A stretch of 64,000 bases of DNA from Clostridia bacterium UC5.1-1D2 (GCA_001304855.1 BBZN01000018.1:24670-88669); one strand, 5' to 3'. Counted from the first letter of the stretch, positions 1 through 10,435 are shown. Notes: a model not told the origin generated them from the letters alone. Made by a program: numbers and translations.

Positions 1-2
1 GG

Positions 3-521
3 CGGAAACTGCTGGAGGAGATGCCGCCCTTTCTCACAGGAGGCGAGATGATTAACTCTGTCACCAGAACAGGCGCTGCATTCGCCTCCGTACCTCACAA
101 ATTCGAGGCGGGCACTGTCAATGGGGCAGGGGCCTGGGGCCTGAGGGCAGCTATCCGCTATCTGAAGGAGATTGGTTTTGACAGGGTGAGGAGCCGGGAG
201 CTGGCCCTGACCGCTATGGCCATGGACGGACTCAAAGGGATTCCCCATGTACATGTTCTGGGGCCGCGTCTGCCGGAGGATCACTGCGGTATTCTCACCT
301 TTACGGTGGACGGAGTACACCCCCATGATGTAAGCGCGATTTTGGACGCCGACAGGATTGCCATACGGGCCGGCCACCACTGCGCCCAGCCGCTGCTGGA
401 ATTTTTGAAGGTGAATTCCGCTGCCAGGGCCAGCATCTATTTTTATAACACGGAGGAGGAGATTGCCGCATTTTTAAAGAGCGTGGCCGGTATCAGGAGG
501 AATATGGGATATGGAGAATAG
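3..521 (+). CDS. sufS: Cysteine desulfurase SufS, C-terminal part
   Basis: This is the 3' part of a SufS-type (group II) cysteine desulfurase, cut by the window edge. The family uses PLP to take sulfur from cysteine and passes it to the SUF Fe-S assembly system in the cytosol. Seen here: the conserved TGGEMI segment near the start and the RAGHHCAQP loop, whose catalytic cysteine codon is at 381-383. In the family this cysteine carries the persulfide. The last 11 bases overlap the start of sufU, the normal partner, so the two are co-translated. The frame is intact. Identification is firm; only the missing N-terminal portion with the PLP lysine cannot be checked. Confidence 0.95.
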   Translation, partial: RKLLEEMPPFLTGGEMINSVTRTGAAFASVPHKFEAGTVNGAGAWGLRAAIRYLKEIGFDRVRSRELALTAMAMDGLKGIPHVHVLGPRLPEDHCGILTFTVDGVHPHDVSAILDADRIAIRAGHHCAQPLLEFLKVNSAARASIYFYNTEEEIAAFLKSVAGIRRNMGYGE

Positions 522-942
522 AAACTTTTACAATGAAATACTGACAGAACACAACCTTCGTCCCTGCCACAAGCACGATCTGCCCGACGCCAACCTGGCG
601 CTGGAAGGGGTGAACCCAAGCTGCGGCGACGACATATGGCTGAAACTGAAGGTGGAGGACGGAGTGATCCGGGACGGCGCCTTCTCAGGCGACGGATGCG
701 CCATCTCCCAGGCCTCTGCTGACATAATGCTGGACCTGATAATCGGCTTGAAAAAGGAGGAGGCTGTGAAGCTGGCGGAAAATTTCTTCCACATGATCCG
801 GGGGACGGCCGGGGAGGAGGAACTGGAAACCCTGGAGGAGGCCATAGCCCTTCAGGATATTTCCCATATGCCGTCCAGAGTGAAGTGTGCGGTTCTGGGG
901 TGGAGGACAATGGAGGAACTGCTGGAGGACAAGGAGGCATAG
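511..942 (+). CDS. sufU: SufU-type Fe-S assembly / sulfur acceptor protein
   Basis: A 143-residue SufU, the zinc-dependent sulfurtransferase that accepts persulfide from SufS in Firmicutes. The ligand set is visible: Cys38 and Asp40 in NPSCGDD, Cys63 in GDGCAIS and Cys126 in RVKCAVLGW. Spacing matches B. subtilis SufU, and the length is typical. The start ATG lies inside the end of sufS, with a GGAGGAATATGGG region just upstream, so translation is probably coupled. SufB, SufC and SufD are expected upstream, outside the window. No frame problem is seen. Confidence 0.95.
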   Translation: MENRNFYNEILTEHNLRPCHKHDLPDANLALEGVNPSCGDDIWLKLKVEDGVIRDGAFSGDGCAISQASADIMLDLIIGLKKEEAVKLAENFFHMIRGTAGEEELETLEEAIALQDISHMPSRVKCAVLGWRTMEELLEDKEA

Positions 943-965
943 TGCTGCAAAAAACACAAATATAA

Positions 966-1042
966 TGGTGTGCGGCTGGCGGAAAATCAGCCGCAAAGAC
1001 AGGTGCAGGGAGATTCCGGGAGTACATCAAAAGATAAAGGAG
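966..1042 (+). repeat. Leader repeat, copy 1 (upstream of cfa)
   Basis: A roughly 75-base sequence ending at the cfa ribosome site. It begins with TGTGC, contains a 7-bp hairpin (GCGGCTG/CAGCCGC), then CGCAAA, CAGG, GAGATTCC and GTACAT blocks. Related copies lie at 2405-2485 (minus strand) and 2510-2595 (plus strand). The shared blocks and the placement against the ribosome sites of two unrelated genes suggest a structured leader or a small dispersed repeat. I cannot assign it to a known riboswitch class. Confidence 0.5.
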
Positions 1043-1050
1043 GTAAATAT

Positions 1051-2235
1051 ATGTTTAAAGCAGCAGAAGATAAGATGGAAGAGATGGCGATGGTACGTTT
1101 TCTGGGAAAATTTACAGAGCACCCGTTCCTGCTCCGCTTTCAGGATGACCAGTATCCTGTGGGACAGGGCGAGCCGGAATTTACGGTTTATTTTAAGAAA
1201 GCGATACCGGTACAGAAGCTGATGACCAGCACTTCTCTGGCCCTGGGCGAGGCCTATATGGACGGGGACCTGGAGATTGAAGGAAATCTCTTCCAGGCCC
1301 TGGATCATTTCCTGGGACAGATGGATAAGTTCTCTGTAGACCAGAAAGCGTTGAAGAAACTTATATTTTCTTCCACCTCCAAAAAGAATCAGGAAAAGGA
1401 AGTCACAAGTCATTATGATATCGGCAATGATTTTTATAAGCTGTGGCTGGATAAGACTATGAGTTACTCCTGTGCATATTTTAAACATGAGGATGACACC
1501 TTATATCAGGCGCAGGTGAACAAGGCCGACTACATTCTTGATAAGCTGTACCTGAAGGAGGGAATGAGCCTTCTGGATATCGGATGCGGCTGGGGCTTCC
1601 TGCTGATTGAGGCGGCCAGACGGTATAAGGTCAGGGGAACGGGAATCACGCTGAGCCGCCAGCAGTACAAAGAATTTTCCCTAAAAATCAGGGAACTGGG
1701 ACTTGAGGACTATCTGGAAGTCAAGCTTATGGATTACAGGGATTTGCCTGAAAGCGGCATGCGCTTTGACCGGGGTGGTGAGCGTCGGCATGGTGGAACA
1801 TGTGGGGCGGGAAAATTACCGGCTGTTTACTGACTGCGCAAGCAAAGCGCTGAAGGATGAGGGCTTGTTCCTGCTTCATTTTATCAGCTCTTTAAAGGAA
1901 CATCCGGGCGATCCGTGGATCAAGAGATATATCTTTCCGGGGGCACCATACCCAGCCTGAGAGAGATGATAACCGACATGGGAGAAGACGGGTTCCATGT
2001 GCTGGATGTGGAGGATCTCCGGCTTCACTATTACAAAACGCTGCGTTGCTGGGAACAGAATTTCAGGAACCATAGGGAAGAAGTGGAGAAGATGTTTGAC
2101 CGGCGGTTTAACAGGATGTGGGATCTGTATCTGTCATCTTGCGCGGCCGCTTTCCATAACGGTATTATCGACATCCATCAAATCCTGGCGTCCAAAGGTA
2201 TAAATAACGGATTGCCAATCGTGAGATGGTATTAA
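1051..2235 (+). CDS. cfa: Cyclopropane-fatty-acid synthase family methyltransferase (two frameshifts)
   Basis: A SAM-dependent methyltransferase of the cyclopropane-fatty-acyl-phospholipid synthase family, which methylenates double bonds of membrane lipids. The start at 1051 follows AAAGGAGG with good spacing. The N-terminal lipid-binding region is followed by the SAM motif LLDIGCGWGF (about 1570-1600) and a VEHVG segment. The frame breaks twice: near 1773, where GGGG should be GGG, and near 1936, where one G is missing before GTIPSL. With both corrected the protein is about 394 residues, normal for the family, and ends RWY. I judge these sequence errors and the gene functional. A wobble-paired terminator follows. 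Confidence 0.85.
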
Positions 2236-2244
2236 GAAAAGAAA

Positions 2245-2275
2245 GGAGCAGGCCGACGGGCTTGTTCCTTTTTTT
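2245..2275 (+). terminator. Rho-independent terminator after cfa
   Basis: A 10-bp stem (GGAGCAGGCC with GGCTTGTTCC, two G-U pairs) and a 4-base loop are followed by seven T. It begins 9 bases after the cfa stop codon. Confidence 0.75.
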
Positions 2276-2404
2276 GGAGCCATTGTATTTTTATCTTTTT
2301 TATGTTATCTTAGTTAAAGAGACTTATATGAACAAGGTTGGAGGGCGTCATGGTTTTAGACAGAAACCAGGAAGCGTAAGGAATCTGTTCCGCAAATATC
2401 TTTA

Positions 2405-2485
2405 CATATTATATACAATGTACGCTGGGAGTCTCTCCTGCACCTTCCTTTGGGGCTGATTTTCCGCCGGCCGCACACAAATTCC
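2405..2485 (-). repeat. Leader repeat, copy 2 (inverted)
   Basis: The reverse complement of this stretch matches copy 1: a 25-base core at 2454-2478 pairs with 968-992 at 24 of 25 positions, and similarity continues through GGTGCAGG to GTACAT. It lies in the 369-bp gap between cfa and the histidine kinase and points away from the kinase gene. No gene is convincing in that gap apart from these repeats and the terminator. Confidence 0.5.
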
Positions 2486-2509
2486 AACAACGTACCTGCC
2501 GCGTACGCC

Positions 2510-2595
2510 TTATAAATTTGTGCTCAGCCGACAAAAAAGCATCTCGCAAATCAGGCACAAAGAGATTCCCGGCGTACATTACAGCAATAAGGAGG
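2510..2595 (+). repeat. Leader repeat, copy 3 (upstream of histidine kinase)
   Basis: A more diverged copy in the same orientation as copy 1. It keeps TTTGTGC, CGCAAA, CAGGCA, GAGATTCC and GCGTACAT, and ends at the GGAGG of the kinase gene. The 7-bp hairpin of copy 1 is not preserved. Being next to a ribosome site in two copies fits a cis-acting leader better than a random repeat. Confidence 0.45.
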
Positions 2596-2604
2596 TTCTG
2601 GGCG

Positions 2605-5055
2605 GTGGCTTGTGAATTAAAGGAAAAAAGGGAGCTTGTCAGTTATGATGTAAAAGCTGATTATGAATACAATACGCTTATGTGTCTGCTGGGAGTCAGC
2701 GTCAGCAAACATCTTTTGGATGAGCATTTTACGCTTGTCTGGGCTAATGAATTTTATTATAAGCTCATCGGATGGTCAAAGGAAGAGTACGAGGACGTTT
2801 TCCGCAATCAGCCGGATCTGTATTATCAGAAGGATCCGGAAGAGTGGGAACAGCTTACGGAGACGGTGCTGGGCGCCGTTGCCGCCGGAGAGAGCGGTTA
2901 CCGGCTTCTTTCCCGCATCAGGCAGAAGGATGATAACTTTGTGTGGGTTCAGTTTTCCACAGAGTTTGCGGACGAATATATTAATGGCTACCAGGTGGCC
3001 TACTCTGTGCTGACAAATGTAGACGACTTGATCAGAATGCAGAAAGAGCAGTCTGTAACATACGAAAATCTTCCCGGATTTGTGGCGAAGTACCGGGTGG
3101 ATCAGGAGCTGAAGCTGACCCTTTTGGAAGGGAATTCACGCTTTATGGATTATTTTGGAAAGGGGCCCGGTGAGGAGGGGAACGCCCCGGAACGGGCCAA
3201 TATAGAAGATAGCATGGGAATTCTCCTGGAGCAGAAGGATAAACTCCTGTCCGGTCAACCCGTTCATTTTGTCATGGAGGCCCAAAGCCGCACAGGACAG
3301 CAGATGTGGCTGAACGTCAACGCCAGCTGCATCGACTGGCAAAACGGCTGCCCCGTTTACCTTGCGATTATTATCGACATTACAGATGTGACGGAGCTGC
3401 GCAGAATGCAGGAGAAGCTGACGGAGCAGGCAAAAGCCTGGAGGATGCGCTCATAGTGGCTGAGAATGCAAACAGGGCAAAGACGGATTTCCTTTCACGG
3501 ATGAGCCATGAGATCCGCACGCCTATGAATGCAATTATCGGTATGACCACTATCGCAGCCGCATACATAGAAGATCGCAAACGGGTGGAGGATTGTCTGG
3601 AAAAGATTGGATATTCATCCAAACATCTGATGATGCTGATCAACGATATACTGGATATGTCGAAAATAGACGCCGGAAAAATGAAAATTGCCTGCGACCG
3701 ATTTGACCTGGAACAAGTCGCCGAATCCATTACGTCCATTATATATCCCCAGGCTGTGGACCGGGGCCTGACCTTCACCCTGCCCCTGGTGGGAATCACA
3801 ACCACCGTACTGAAGGGGGACAGCCTGCGCCTGAATCAAATCCTTATAAACCTCTTATCCAATGCCCTGAAGTTTACTCCGAAAGGCGGCAGTATCCGGC
3901 TGGAAATCCGGCAGCTGCGAAGAAACAACAATCGCATACGGCTGCGTTTTACAGTCAGCGATACAGGAATCGGCATGAAGAAGGAGTTTTTGGAACGCTT
4001 GTTTACTCCTTTTGAACAGGAAAATCAGCAAACCGGGCAGCAGCTGCGCGGAACCGGGCTGGGCATGGCAATTGCCGGAAATCTTATTACGCTGATGGGC
4101 GGAACCATCTCTGTGAAAAGCCGCCTGAATGAAGGTACGGTTTTTACAGTGGAATTGGATTTTGATATACCGGAAGACGCAGAAAAGACAAATATACCGA
4201 AACAACCCGCCATGAAGTCGCTTAAAATTCTCATAGCAGACGGCGACAGAGATTGCTGTATGCATGGGGCGCTTTTGCTGGAAAATTTAGGGATACACAG
4301 CGATTGGTCGGAGACAGGGGCCAATGCCATAAAAAAATACAGGAAGCATACCGGCAGGGCGGGGATTACGACGTATGCCTGATTGACTGGAGACTGATAG
4401 ATATGGACGGAATCGAGGCCACCCGCCGGATCCGCCAACTGCCGGGAACCGAAAAACTGATTATCATTCTCACTGCATATGACTGGGGAGCCCTGGAACA
4501 GAGGGGGAGGGAAGCCGGGGCCAATGCATTTCTTGCAAAACCTATATTTGCCTCGTCACTTTACGACACGCTGATCTCAGTGACAGGCATCAGAAGGGCG
4601 GTTCCCCTTTCACAGTCAAAGACGGAAGAGCACAGACTGAGGCTGGAAGGATATCATGTGCTGCTGGTGGAGGATAATGAACTGAACCGTGAAATAGCCA
4701 TGGAGCTTCTTCAGATGGCCGGACTTGTGGTCCATATTGCGAAAAACGGCAGGGAGGCTGTGGATTTATTCCTGGCCGGCAAAGACAGATATGATTTGAT
4801 ACTTATGGATGTGCAGATGCCTGTAATGGACGGTTATCAGGCCACGGAGGAAATCCGGAAATCCGCACATCCCAGAGGGGAAATAATTCCCATTATAGCG
4901 ATGACTGCAGACGCTTCCAGGAAGATGTGACACGGGCATATAACGCAGGAATGAACGGGCATATCGCTAAACCCATAGACCAGGAAATCCTTTACCGTGT
5001 GCTCAGCAGGGAGCTGGAGGGAAAAACAGAAGCCGGTGTTTCCGCGTCCATTTGA
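2605..5055 (+). CDS. Hybrid sensor histidine kinase with two receiver domains (three frameshifts)
   Basis: A large cytosolic hybrid histidine kinase. The order is a PAS-like region (about 2670-3020), a second sensing region (to about 3400), HisKA with H-box SHEIRTPMN (about 3505), an HATPase with DTGIGM and GTGLGMAI, then two receiver domains: a first with LIDWRLIDMDG and FLAKPI, and a second with VEDNELN, LILMDVQMPVMDG and HIAKPID. I chose GTG 2605, which has GGAGG nine bases upstream. The frame breaks near 3432 (an A lost), 4333 (A8 read as A7) and 4920 (a G lost); each correction restores a conserved segment. No transmembrane segment is seen, so the signal is probably internal. The stop abuts the stop of the convergent FUSC gene with no gap. 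Confidence 0.85.
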
Positions 5056-6805
5056 TTACAGAAGATGTTCCGATTCAAACACAGGGGCGTCGATTCTTTC
5101 GGCTATGAGGGAACGGTGGGCGTTTCTTACCTGGCTGCGGCACTGTTTCAGGAGCCGGGGGAAATCCTCCCATTGTTCCAGGCTGGCGTTTTGAACTAAT
5201 TTTTCTTCCTGCATATGAGCCTGGATAACCAGGTTATAATAGAGCTGTGAATCTACGGACGCTGAATGACAAAGGTTTGTCAGAAGGTCAGTAAAGGCTT
5301 TGTACTTCTTCCATAGCTGCCTTGTAGCTTTGGCCCGGTTAAAGGGAAGTATAAGGCAGTTTGCGGCATAGGCTATGACGGCGCCTGCCAGTATATATCC
5401 AAGCCTTATGAGAAAAACTCCGCTTACAGCCCGAAAGCCGAATGCGCTCATGAAAACGGCGCCTCCCATTGCGCCCACGGTGGAGCAGGTAAACACTTCG
5501 GCGTAATCCGTGAAATAAAAAGATAGGTATCCAGACAGCATCATGGCTGCAGTCCGGCCTGCCGGAGAGGGAATCAGAGAGTAGACAGCAACGGATATCA
5601 GTCCTCCTGCACAGTGGCGATGATACGTTTTTTCATTTTTCCGGGAACATCATCGGCATAGGGAAGGGATACGGAGCTATGGTAAACAGAAGCCATTTTC
5701 CGTGGGGCAGGGCCAGGGACTGAACCAGCAGTGCGGCGAAGGACAGGAGCAATGCAACCCGGATTGCATAGGCTGCCCGGACGGGACTCAGATCCATGGC
5801 GGCCTGAAGCCGGATTTTCAGGGACTGTACAGTGGGATGAAAATGGGTCTTATTGTGCGGATCTGTCATATGCAGCATTCTGTCCCGTATGTAGATCAGA
5901 ATATGATAAAAGGGAAGAGATAGTTTTCTGTCACAGGAAGATAAGATCCCGGAATCCGGAACGGGAAGGACGGCAATATCCTGATGGAGGAATAAGCGGA
6001 AAGCGTCAAGCTCCTGTGAGACACGGCCCAGAAGTTCCTTTTCCTGAATTGTTAACTCCCTGGGCAGCTCCCGGCTCAGATACATCAAATGCTCCAGGCC
6101 CCGTCCCGTATCCACGATAGAGAATCCCGCTTCCGAGACACACAGCGCCTTTTTCCTGCGCTGGTACACGATTCTGCTTAAACTGCACAGTTTCTGGTGA
6201 ATCGAGGCAAAGTCTGATTCTGAACCGGCATCTGTACCTGAAAGCTTTGCGGACAGGAAGGAGCTGACAATATCAATCATTTGGCTCAACACATCCCTGG
6301 CAGTCTTGGCTGCGCGTTTTCTCCCCATAACCCACTGGTACAGAAGGATGGAGACTGCGCCTGCCAGCATTCCTATAAGCCTCCCCGGAAGCTGGTCTGC
6401 ATTAACAGGCGAGATAAATATCAGAAATAGATAGGAGAGGATATAGGGAAAATACATATGGGTGGAATATTCATAAGTGAAAGCATACAAAATCAACAGC
6501 AGTGTAATAAAATTAATGAAAAAAGAGGGAAGAGCCGGAAGGGCGGTCACCAGATAGGCCGCAAACGCCATCCATACAAGGGTAAATGACTGGATAAAAA
6601 GATGCCGGATGGGGGTGGCGGTCAGATCCCGCACCATGGAAGCCGACATTAAGATGGTAAAAATGACCGCAGTAATGGAATTTTCAGGTCCGAAGATCCG
6701 TGGGAAAATGTTTACATACGCAATGATAAAGATAAAACATAATGTGCTGAAACGAAAATGTTCCCGGATCCTTTCCGGGATTTTTAATTTGCTGCTCATA
6801 TACAT
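5056..6805 (-). CDS. FUSC-family (aromatic acid exporter-like) membrane protein (two frameshifts)
   Basis: An integral membrane protein with the FUSC layout: a first hydrophobic block of about six segments at the N-terminus, a central hydrophilic helical region with ELTIQEKELLGRVSQELD, and a second hydrophobic block. Members include aromatic-acid efflux proteins; the substrate here is unknown. I chose the ATG at 6805 because AAAGGAG lies at a better distance from it than from the ATG at 6811. Two lost bases, near 5674 and 5610, break the frame; restoring them gives a continuous LPYADDVPGKMKKR...ATVAGGL segment. It is divergent from a MarR gene, a common arrangement for an efflux protein under a ligand-responsive repressor. 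Confidence 0.75.
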
Positions 6806-6859
6806 CTGCATCTCCTTTAGGTGTTCTTAACAAGATTGACTTTTCAAATAAAACCTGTA

Positions 6860-6908
6860 TAATCAAAACATAAGTAATACTAAAATAATGATAGTCATGT
6901 TTTGATTA
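6860..6908. promoter_or_regulatory. Inverted repeat in MarR/FUSC divergent promoter region
   Basis: TAATCAAAACAT at 6860-6871 and its exact complement ATGTTTTGATTA at 6897-6908 flank a 25-base AT-rich spacer, in the 160 bases between the two start codons. A MarR dimer would bind one such palindromic region, or the two half-elements as separate sites. Operator function is inferred from position only. Confidence 0.5.
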
Positions 6909-6969
6909 CTAATTTCTTAGAATAACATTTTCATCTGTATTTGTCAATGGAAAGCAGAAGGAGATAATG

Positions 6970-7416
6970 ATGGAATCCAAAAAAATTTCTGAACAGTTTG
7001 TTCAAAACCTGCTCCATGCCCTGCCCTGCTGGCATTCAAAGCTTGTCCGGCCTTTTAAGGATACTCTTAATGGAGAGATGAGTCTGGAAACTTACTATTG
7101 TCTGGAGACATTGCGGCACTGCGGCACAGTCACAATGACGGACCTGGCCCGGAGAATGAAAATCCCAAAACAGGAGATAACAAGATTAATTGACGCCCTG
7201 GCAGTCCATGAATTTGTGGAACGTGTTCCGAACAAAGAGGACAGACGCATGATCCAACTGCGCCTGACGCCAAGGGCAGCCTCCTATCTTGATAATTATT
7301 ATATGAAGAATAAGGCGTTTATTCAGGCGCTTGAAACTCAGCTGACAGAGGATGAACTCCACAGGCTCAATGAAGCCGTGGCGGTTCTGCGGGAAATACT
7401 TCCTAAACTAGGTTAG
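6970..7416 (+). CDS. MarR-family transcriptional regulator
   Basis: A protein of about 148 residues with the MarR winged-helix fold: helix-turn-helix TMTDLARRMKIPKQEITRLID followed by the wing VPNKEDRRMIQLRLT, which contains the family's D-R-R signature. Such proteins bind palindromes as dimers and usually repress a neighbouring efflux or catabolic gene. The second of two consecutive ATGs is better spaced from AAGGAG (6958-6963). It is divergent from the FUSC gene and a 12-bp inverted repeat lies between them, so autoregulation and control of FUSC are likely. No ligand can be inferred. Confidence 0.88.
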   Translation: MESKKISEQFVQNLLHALPCWHSKLVRPFKDTLNGEMSLETYYCLETLRHCGTVTMTDLARRMKIPKQEITRLIDALAVHEFVERVPNKEDRRMIQLRLTPRAASYLDNYYMKNKAFIQALETQLTEDELHRLNEAVAVLREILPKLG

Positions 7417-7526
7417 CCGTCCAAATCCCCGGCCCTGCACAATACCGCGGAACAGGCCATTGCGCAGGGCATTGTACGAAGGGGGAAGCTGCCGGAGAAG
7501 TTTGCGGCGAATAAGCATGAAAGGGC

Positions 7527-7556
7527 TTGCAAATCCGGGGCCTGTGGTGATATAAT
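7527..7556 (+). promoter_or_regulatory. Sigma-A promoter upstream of symporter
   Basis: TTGCAA and a perfect TATAAT with an 18-base spacer. Transcription would begin near 7563, before the 12-bp hairpin terminator at 7584-7630 and 106 bases ahead of the symporter start. Confidence 0.6.
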
Positions 7557-7583
7557 AGGGAACGGTCTATAAGAAAAGTAATG

Positions 7584-7630
7584 TGCAAAGAACCCGGCAG
7601 GTCTTTATGAGTGGGTTCTTTGCATTTTTT
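7584..7630 (+). terminator. Strong hairpin terminator in symporter leader
   Basis: A perfect 12-bp stem (TGCAAAGAACCC/GGGTTCTTTGCA, 17-base loop) is followed by TTTTTT. It lies between a good promoter and the symporter start, so it may be an attenuator or the end of a short RNA. Alternatively it terminates the marR transcript. Confidence 0.75.
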
Positions 7631-7668
7631 GCGGAAGCTTATGCGAAAAGAATATACTGGGGGACAAC

Positions 7669-9068
7669 ATGGAGAAACATAACAAAAGAAGTAAATTTTC
7701 AGGAACCATCGGATTCGTTCTTGCCGCTGCAGGAAGCTCGGTAGGGCTGGGGAATATATGGCGCTTCCCCTATCTGGCAGCCAAAGACGGGGGAGGCGTA
7801 TTTCTGCTGTGCTATATTGTACTGGCCCTGACTTTCGGCTTTACGCTCCTCACAACGGAAATTGCCATTGGGCGCAAGACCGCTGAAAGCCCTCTGACTG
7901 CCTACAAAAAGCTCCATACAAAGTGGGGCTGGATCGGAATACTGGCCTGTCTTGTGCCTGTTATCATTCTTCCGTATTACTGCGTGATCGGCGGATGGGT
8001 GTTAAAGTATTTCTTCACCTATCTGACAGGCGGCGGAGGGCTCACAGTCAGTGACGCCTATTTTACTTCCTTTATAACTGCAGAGGGAGAACCTGTTATC
8101 TGGTTTCTCATATTCCTGGGGGCTACGGCCGTGGTGGTTTACAGAGGGGTCAACCACGGGATTGAAAAATGTTCCAGGATTATCATGCCTGTGCTTCTGG
8201 TTCTCATCGTGGGAATTTCCTTCTTCTCGCTGACGCTCGCCTACACAGACGGAAGCGGCGTGACGAGAACCGGACTGCAGGGCTTCGGCATGTACCTGAT
8301 ACCTGACTTACAGGCATGACTCTGAAGAAATTTATAGTAGTGCTGACGGACGCCATGGGTCAGCTCTTTTATTCCATCAGCGTGGCTATGGGCATTATGG
8401 TGGCCTACGGATCCTATGTAAAGAAGGATGCCAATCTGGGAAAGGCTGTGAATCAGATAGAGTTCTTCGACACGCTGGTGGCCTTTCTGGCCGGTATGAT
8501 GATCATTCCGGCAGTGTATACGTTTATGGGAACAGAGGGAATGTCTGCAGGTCCGGGGCTCATGTTTGTGTCATTGCCCAAGATTTTTGCCGCCATGGGA
8601 AGCTTCGGCGTTGTAATTGGGCTGGTGTTTTTTCTGATGGTGTTTTTCGCGGCCGTAACCTCCTCCGTATCGGTTATGGAGGCGGTGGTATCCAGTGTTG
8701 TGGACAAGTTCCATATAGGGCGCAGGAAGGCGGTTATGGCTGCAGGGCTGGCTGCGGCCGTGGGCGGCGTTGTGGTTTGCCTGGGTTATAACCGGCTCTA
8801 TTTTGAAATGGCCCTTCCAAACGGGGCTGTGGGCCAAATCCTGGACGTAATGGATTATGTCAGCAACAGTTTCCTGATGCCGGTTGTGGCGATCGCCACC
8901 TGCATTCTCATAGGCTGGGTGTTAAAGCCCGGGGCGATTATTGAGGAAGTGGAGCTGGAGGGCGCCAGATTCGGCAGGAAAAGGCTGTATATTGTGATGA
9001 TACGTTTTATAGCTCCTGTATTGCTGTTTATTCTGCTTTTACAATCTCTGGGAGTGATAAGATTGTGA
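7669..9068 (+). CDS. Sodium:neurotransmitter symporter (NSS) family transporter (one frameshift)
   Basis: A membrane transporter of the bacterial NSS/SNF family (MhsT, LeuT and TnaT relatives), which imports amino acids with sodium. The N-terminal signature GSSVGLGNIWRFPYLA is intact, as is the GMTLKKFI...TDAMGQLFYSISVAMG region of the sodium-site helices. Restored length is about 466 residues, normal for bacterial members. One T is lost near 8310 (IPDFTGMT), splitting the frame. The start has GGGGGA upstream. The amino acid carried cannot be told from sequence alone. A leader with a promoter and terminator precedes it. Confidence 0.88.
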
Positions 9069-9093
9069 CGGTTTAACGAGGCGAAAAAACCTA

Positions 9094-9122
9094 TTGATTT
9101 ATGAAATAATATCTAGTATATT
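9094..9122 (+). promoter_or_regulatory. Sigma-A promoter for plsX
   Basis: TTGATT and TATATT are separated by 17 bases in a short AT-rich gap. The start of transcription would fall around 9129, close to the plsX ribosome site at 9141-9147. Confidence 0.55.
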
Positions 9123-9153
9123 ATAAGTTATGCAGGACCGAAAGGAGAGTCTT

Positions 9154-10168
9154 ATGATTAGGGTAGCAGTGGACGCCATGGGCGGCGATAACGCTCCGGC
9201 GGAGATGGTGGCCGGAGCAGTGGAAGCGGTGAGCGCCAGGCCTGGGATTCAGGTGCTTCTTGTAGGGCAGGAAGACAAGGTAAACCAGGAGCTTTCCAAA
9301 CATACTTACAGCAAGGAGCAGATACAGGTGGTGAATGCCACAGAGGTCATTGCCACAGAAGAACCCCCTGTAAATGCTATCCGTAAGAAGAAGGATTCCT
9401 CCATTGTGGTTGGCATGAACCTGGTTAAGAACGGGGAGGCGGATGCCTTTGTTTCGGCGGGAAGCTCAGGTGCGATTCTGGTTGGCGGGCAGATTATTGT
9501 GGGACGCATTAAAGGCGTGGAACGGCCCCCGCTGGCACCTCTCATCCCCACGGAAAAGGGCGTATCATTGTTGATTGACTGCGGAGCCAATGTAGATGCA
9601 AGGGCTTCCCATCTGGTGCAGTTTGCACAGATGGGCTCTATCTACATGGAACATGTGATGGGGATTAAAAACCCGAGAGTGGCAATTGTCAACATTGGCG
9701 CGGAAGAAGAGAAGGGCAATGCACTGGTGAAAGAGACATATCCTCTGCTTAAGAACTGTGAGGGAATCAATTTTACCGGAAGCATCGAGGCCAGGGAAAT
9801 CCCCCATGGAGGCGCAGATGTCATTGTCTGTGAGGCGTTTGTGGGCAATGTGATTCTGAAGCTTTACGAGGGGGTGGGAGCCACCTTAATCAGCATGGTT
9901 AAGGGAGGCATGATGGCCACTTTGCGAAGCAAATCGGCGGTCTGTTAGTGAAGCCGGCGCTTAAGGAGACTTTGAAGTCCTTTGATGCAAGCCAGTACGG
10001 AGGGGCTCCCCTTCTGGCTTAAAGGGCCTGGTTGTGAAGACCCACGGCAATTCTAAGCGCACAGAAGTGCGTAATTCTATCATCCAATGTGAGACATTTA
10101 AGGAACAGGCGATTAATGACAAAATACGTGATTCCTTAAGTGTGCAGAACGAAGAACCACATGAATAA
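9154..10168 (+). CDS. plsX: Phosphate acyltransferase PlsX (two frameshifts)
   Basis: PlsX converts acyl-ACP to acyl-phosphate, the acyl donor for PlsY in phospholipid synthesis. The N-terminal AVDAMGGDNAP signature is clear. I chose ATG 9154 with AAGGAG upstream over the ATG at 9130. Lost bases near 9930 (SKIGGLLVKP) and 10017 (APLLGLKGLVVKTHG) break the frame; after correction the protein is about 338 residues and matches the family to its end. The gene is essential in most Firmicutes, so these breaks are almost certainly errors. acpP follows 30 bases downstream, the usual fatty-acid/phospholipid arrangement. Confidence 0.92.
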
Positions 10169-10198
10169 AAGATATGAAAAAGGAAGAGGAGCTAAGAG

Positions 10199-10429
10199 AT
10201 GGAATTTGAAAAATTACAGGGAATTATTGCTGAAGTGTTGAACATTGAACCGGAGGAAGTGACAATGGCGGCTACATTCGTCGATGACCTGGGCGCGGAC
10301 TCTCTGGATATTTTCCAGATTATCATGGGAATTGAAGAGGAGTTCGACATTGAGATTCCAAATGAGGCTGCTGAACAGATTGTAACCGTAGGCGACGCAG
10401 TAGAGCAGATTAAGAACGCATTAAACTAA
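10199..10429 (+). CDS. acpP: Acyl carrier protein
   Basis: A 76-residue acidic acyl carrier protein with the GADSLD motif; the serine takes the 4'-phosphopantetheine arm. It carries growing chains for fatty-acid synthesis and supplies PlsX. The AGAGGAG ribosome site is strong. It follows plsX and ends at a strong terminator, so plsX-acpP is a compact unit. Confidence 0.96.
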   Translation: MEFEKLQGIIAEVLNIEPEEVTMAATFVDDLGADSLDIFQIIMGIEEEFDIEIPNEAAEQIVTVGDAVEQIKNALN

Positions 10430-10435
10430 CAATGG

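Noticed and set aside
966..1042. Cyclic-di-GMP or other known riboswitch
   Set aside because: The CGCAAA block recalls one, but the other conserved blocks and stems are missing, so no class can be named.
2226..2459. A 77-codon gene after cfa
   Set aside because: It starts inside the cfa end, runs through the terminator and an inverted repeat, and has no ribosome site or family likeness.
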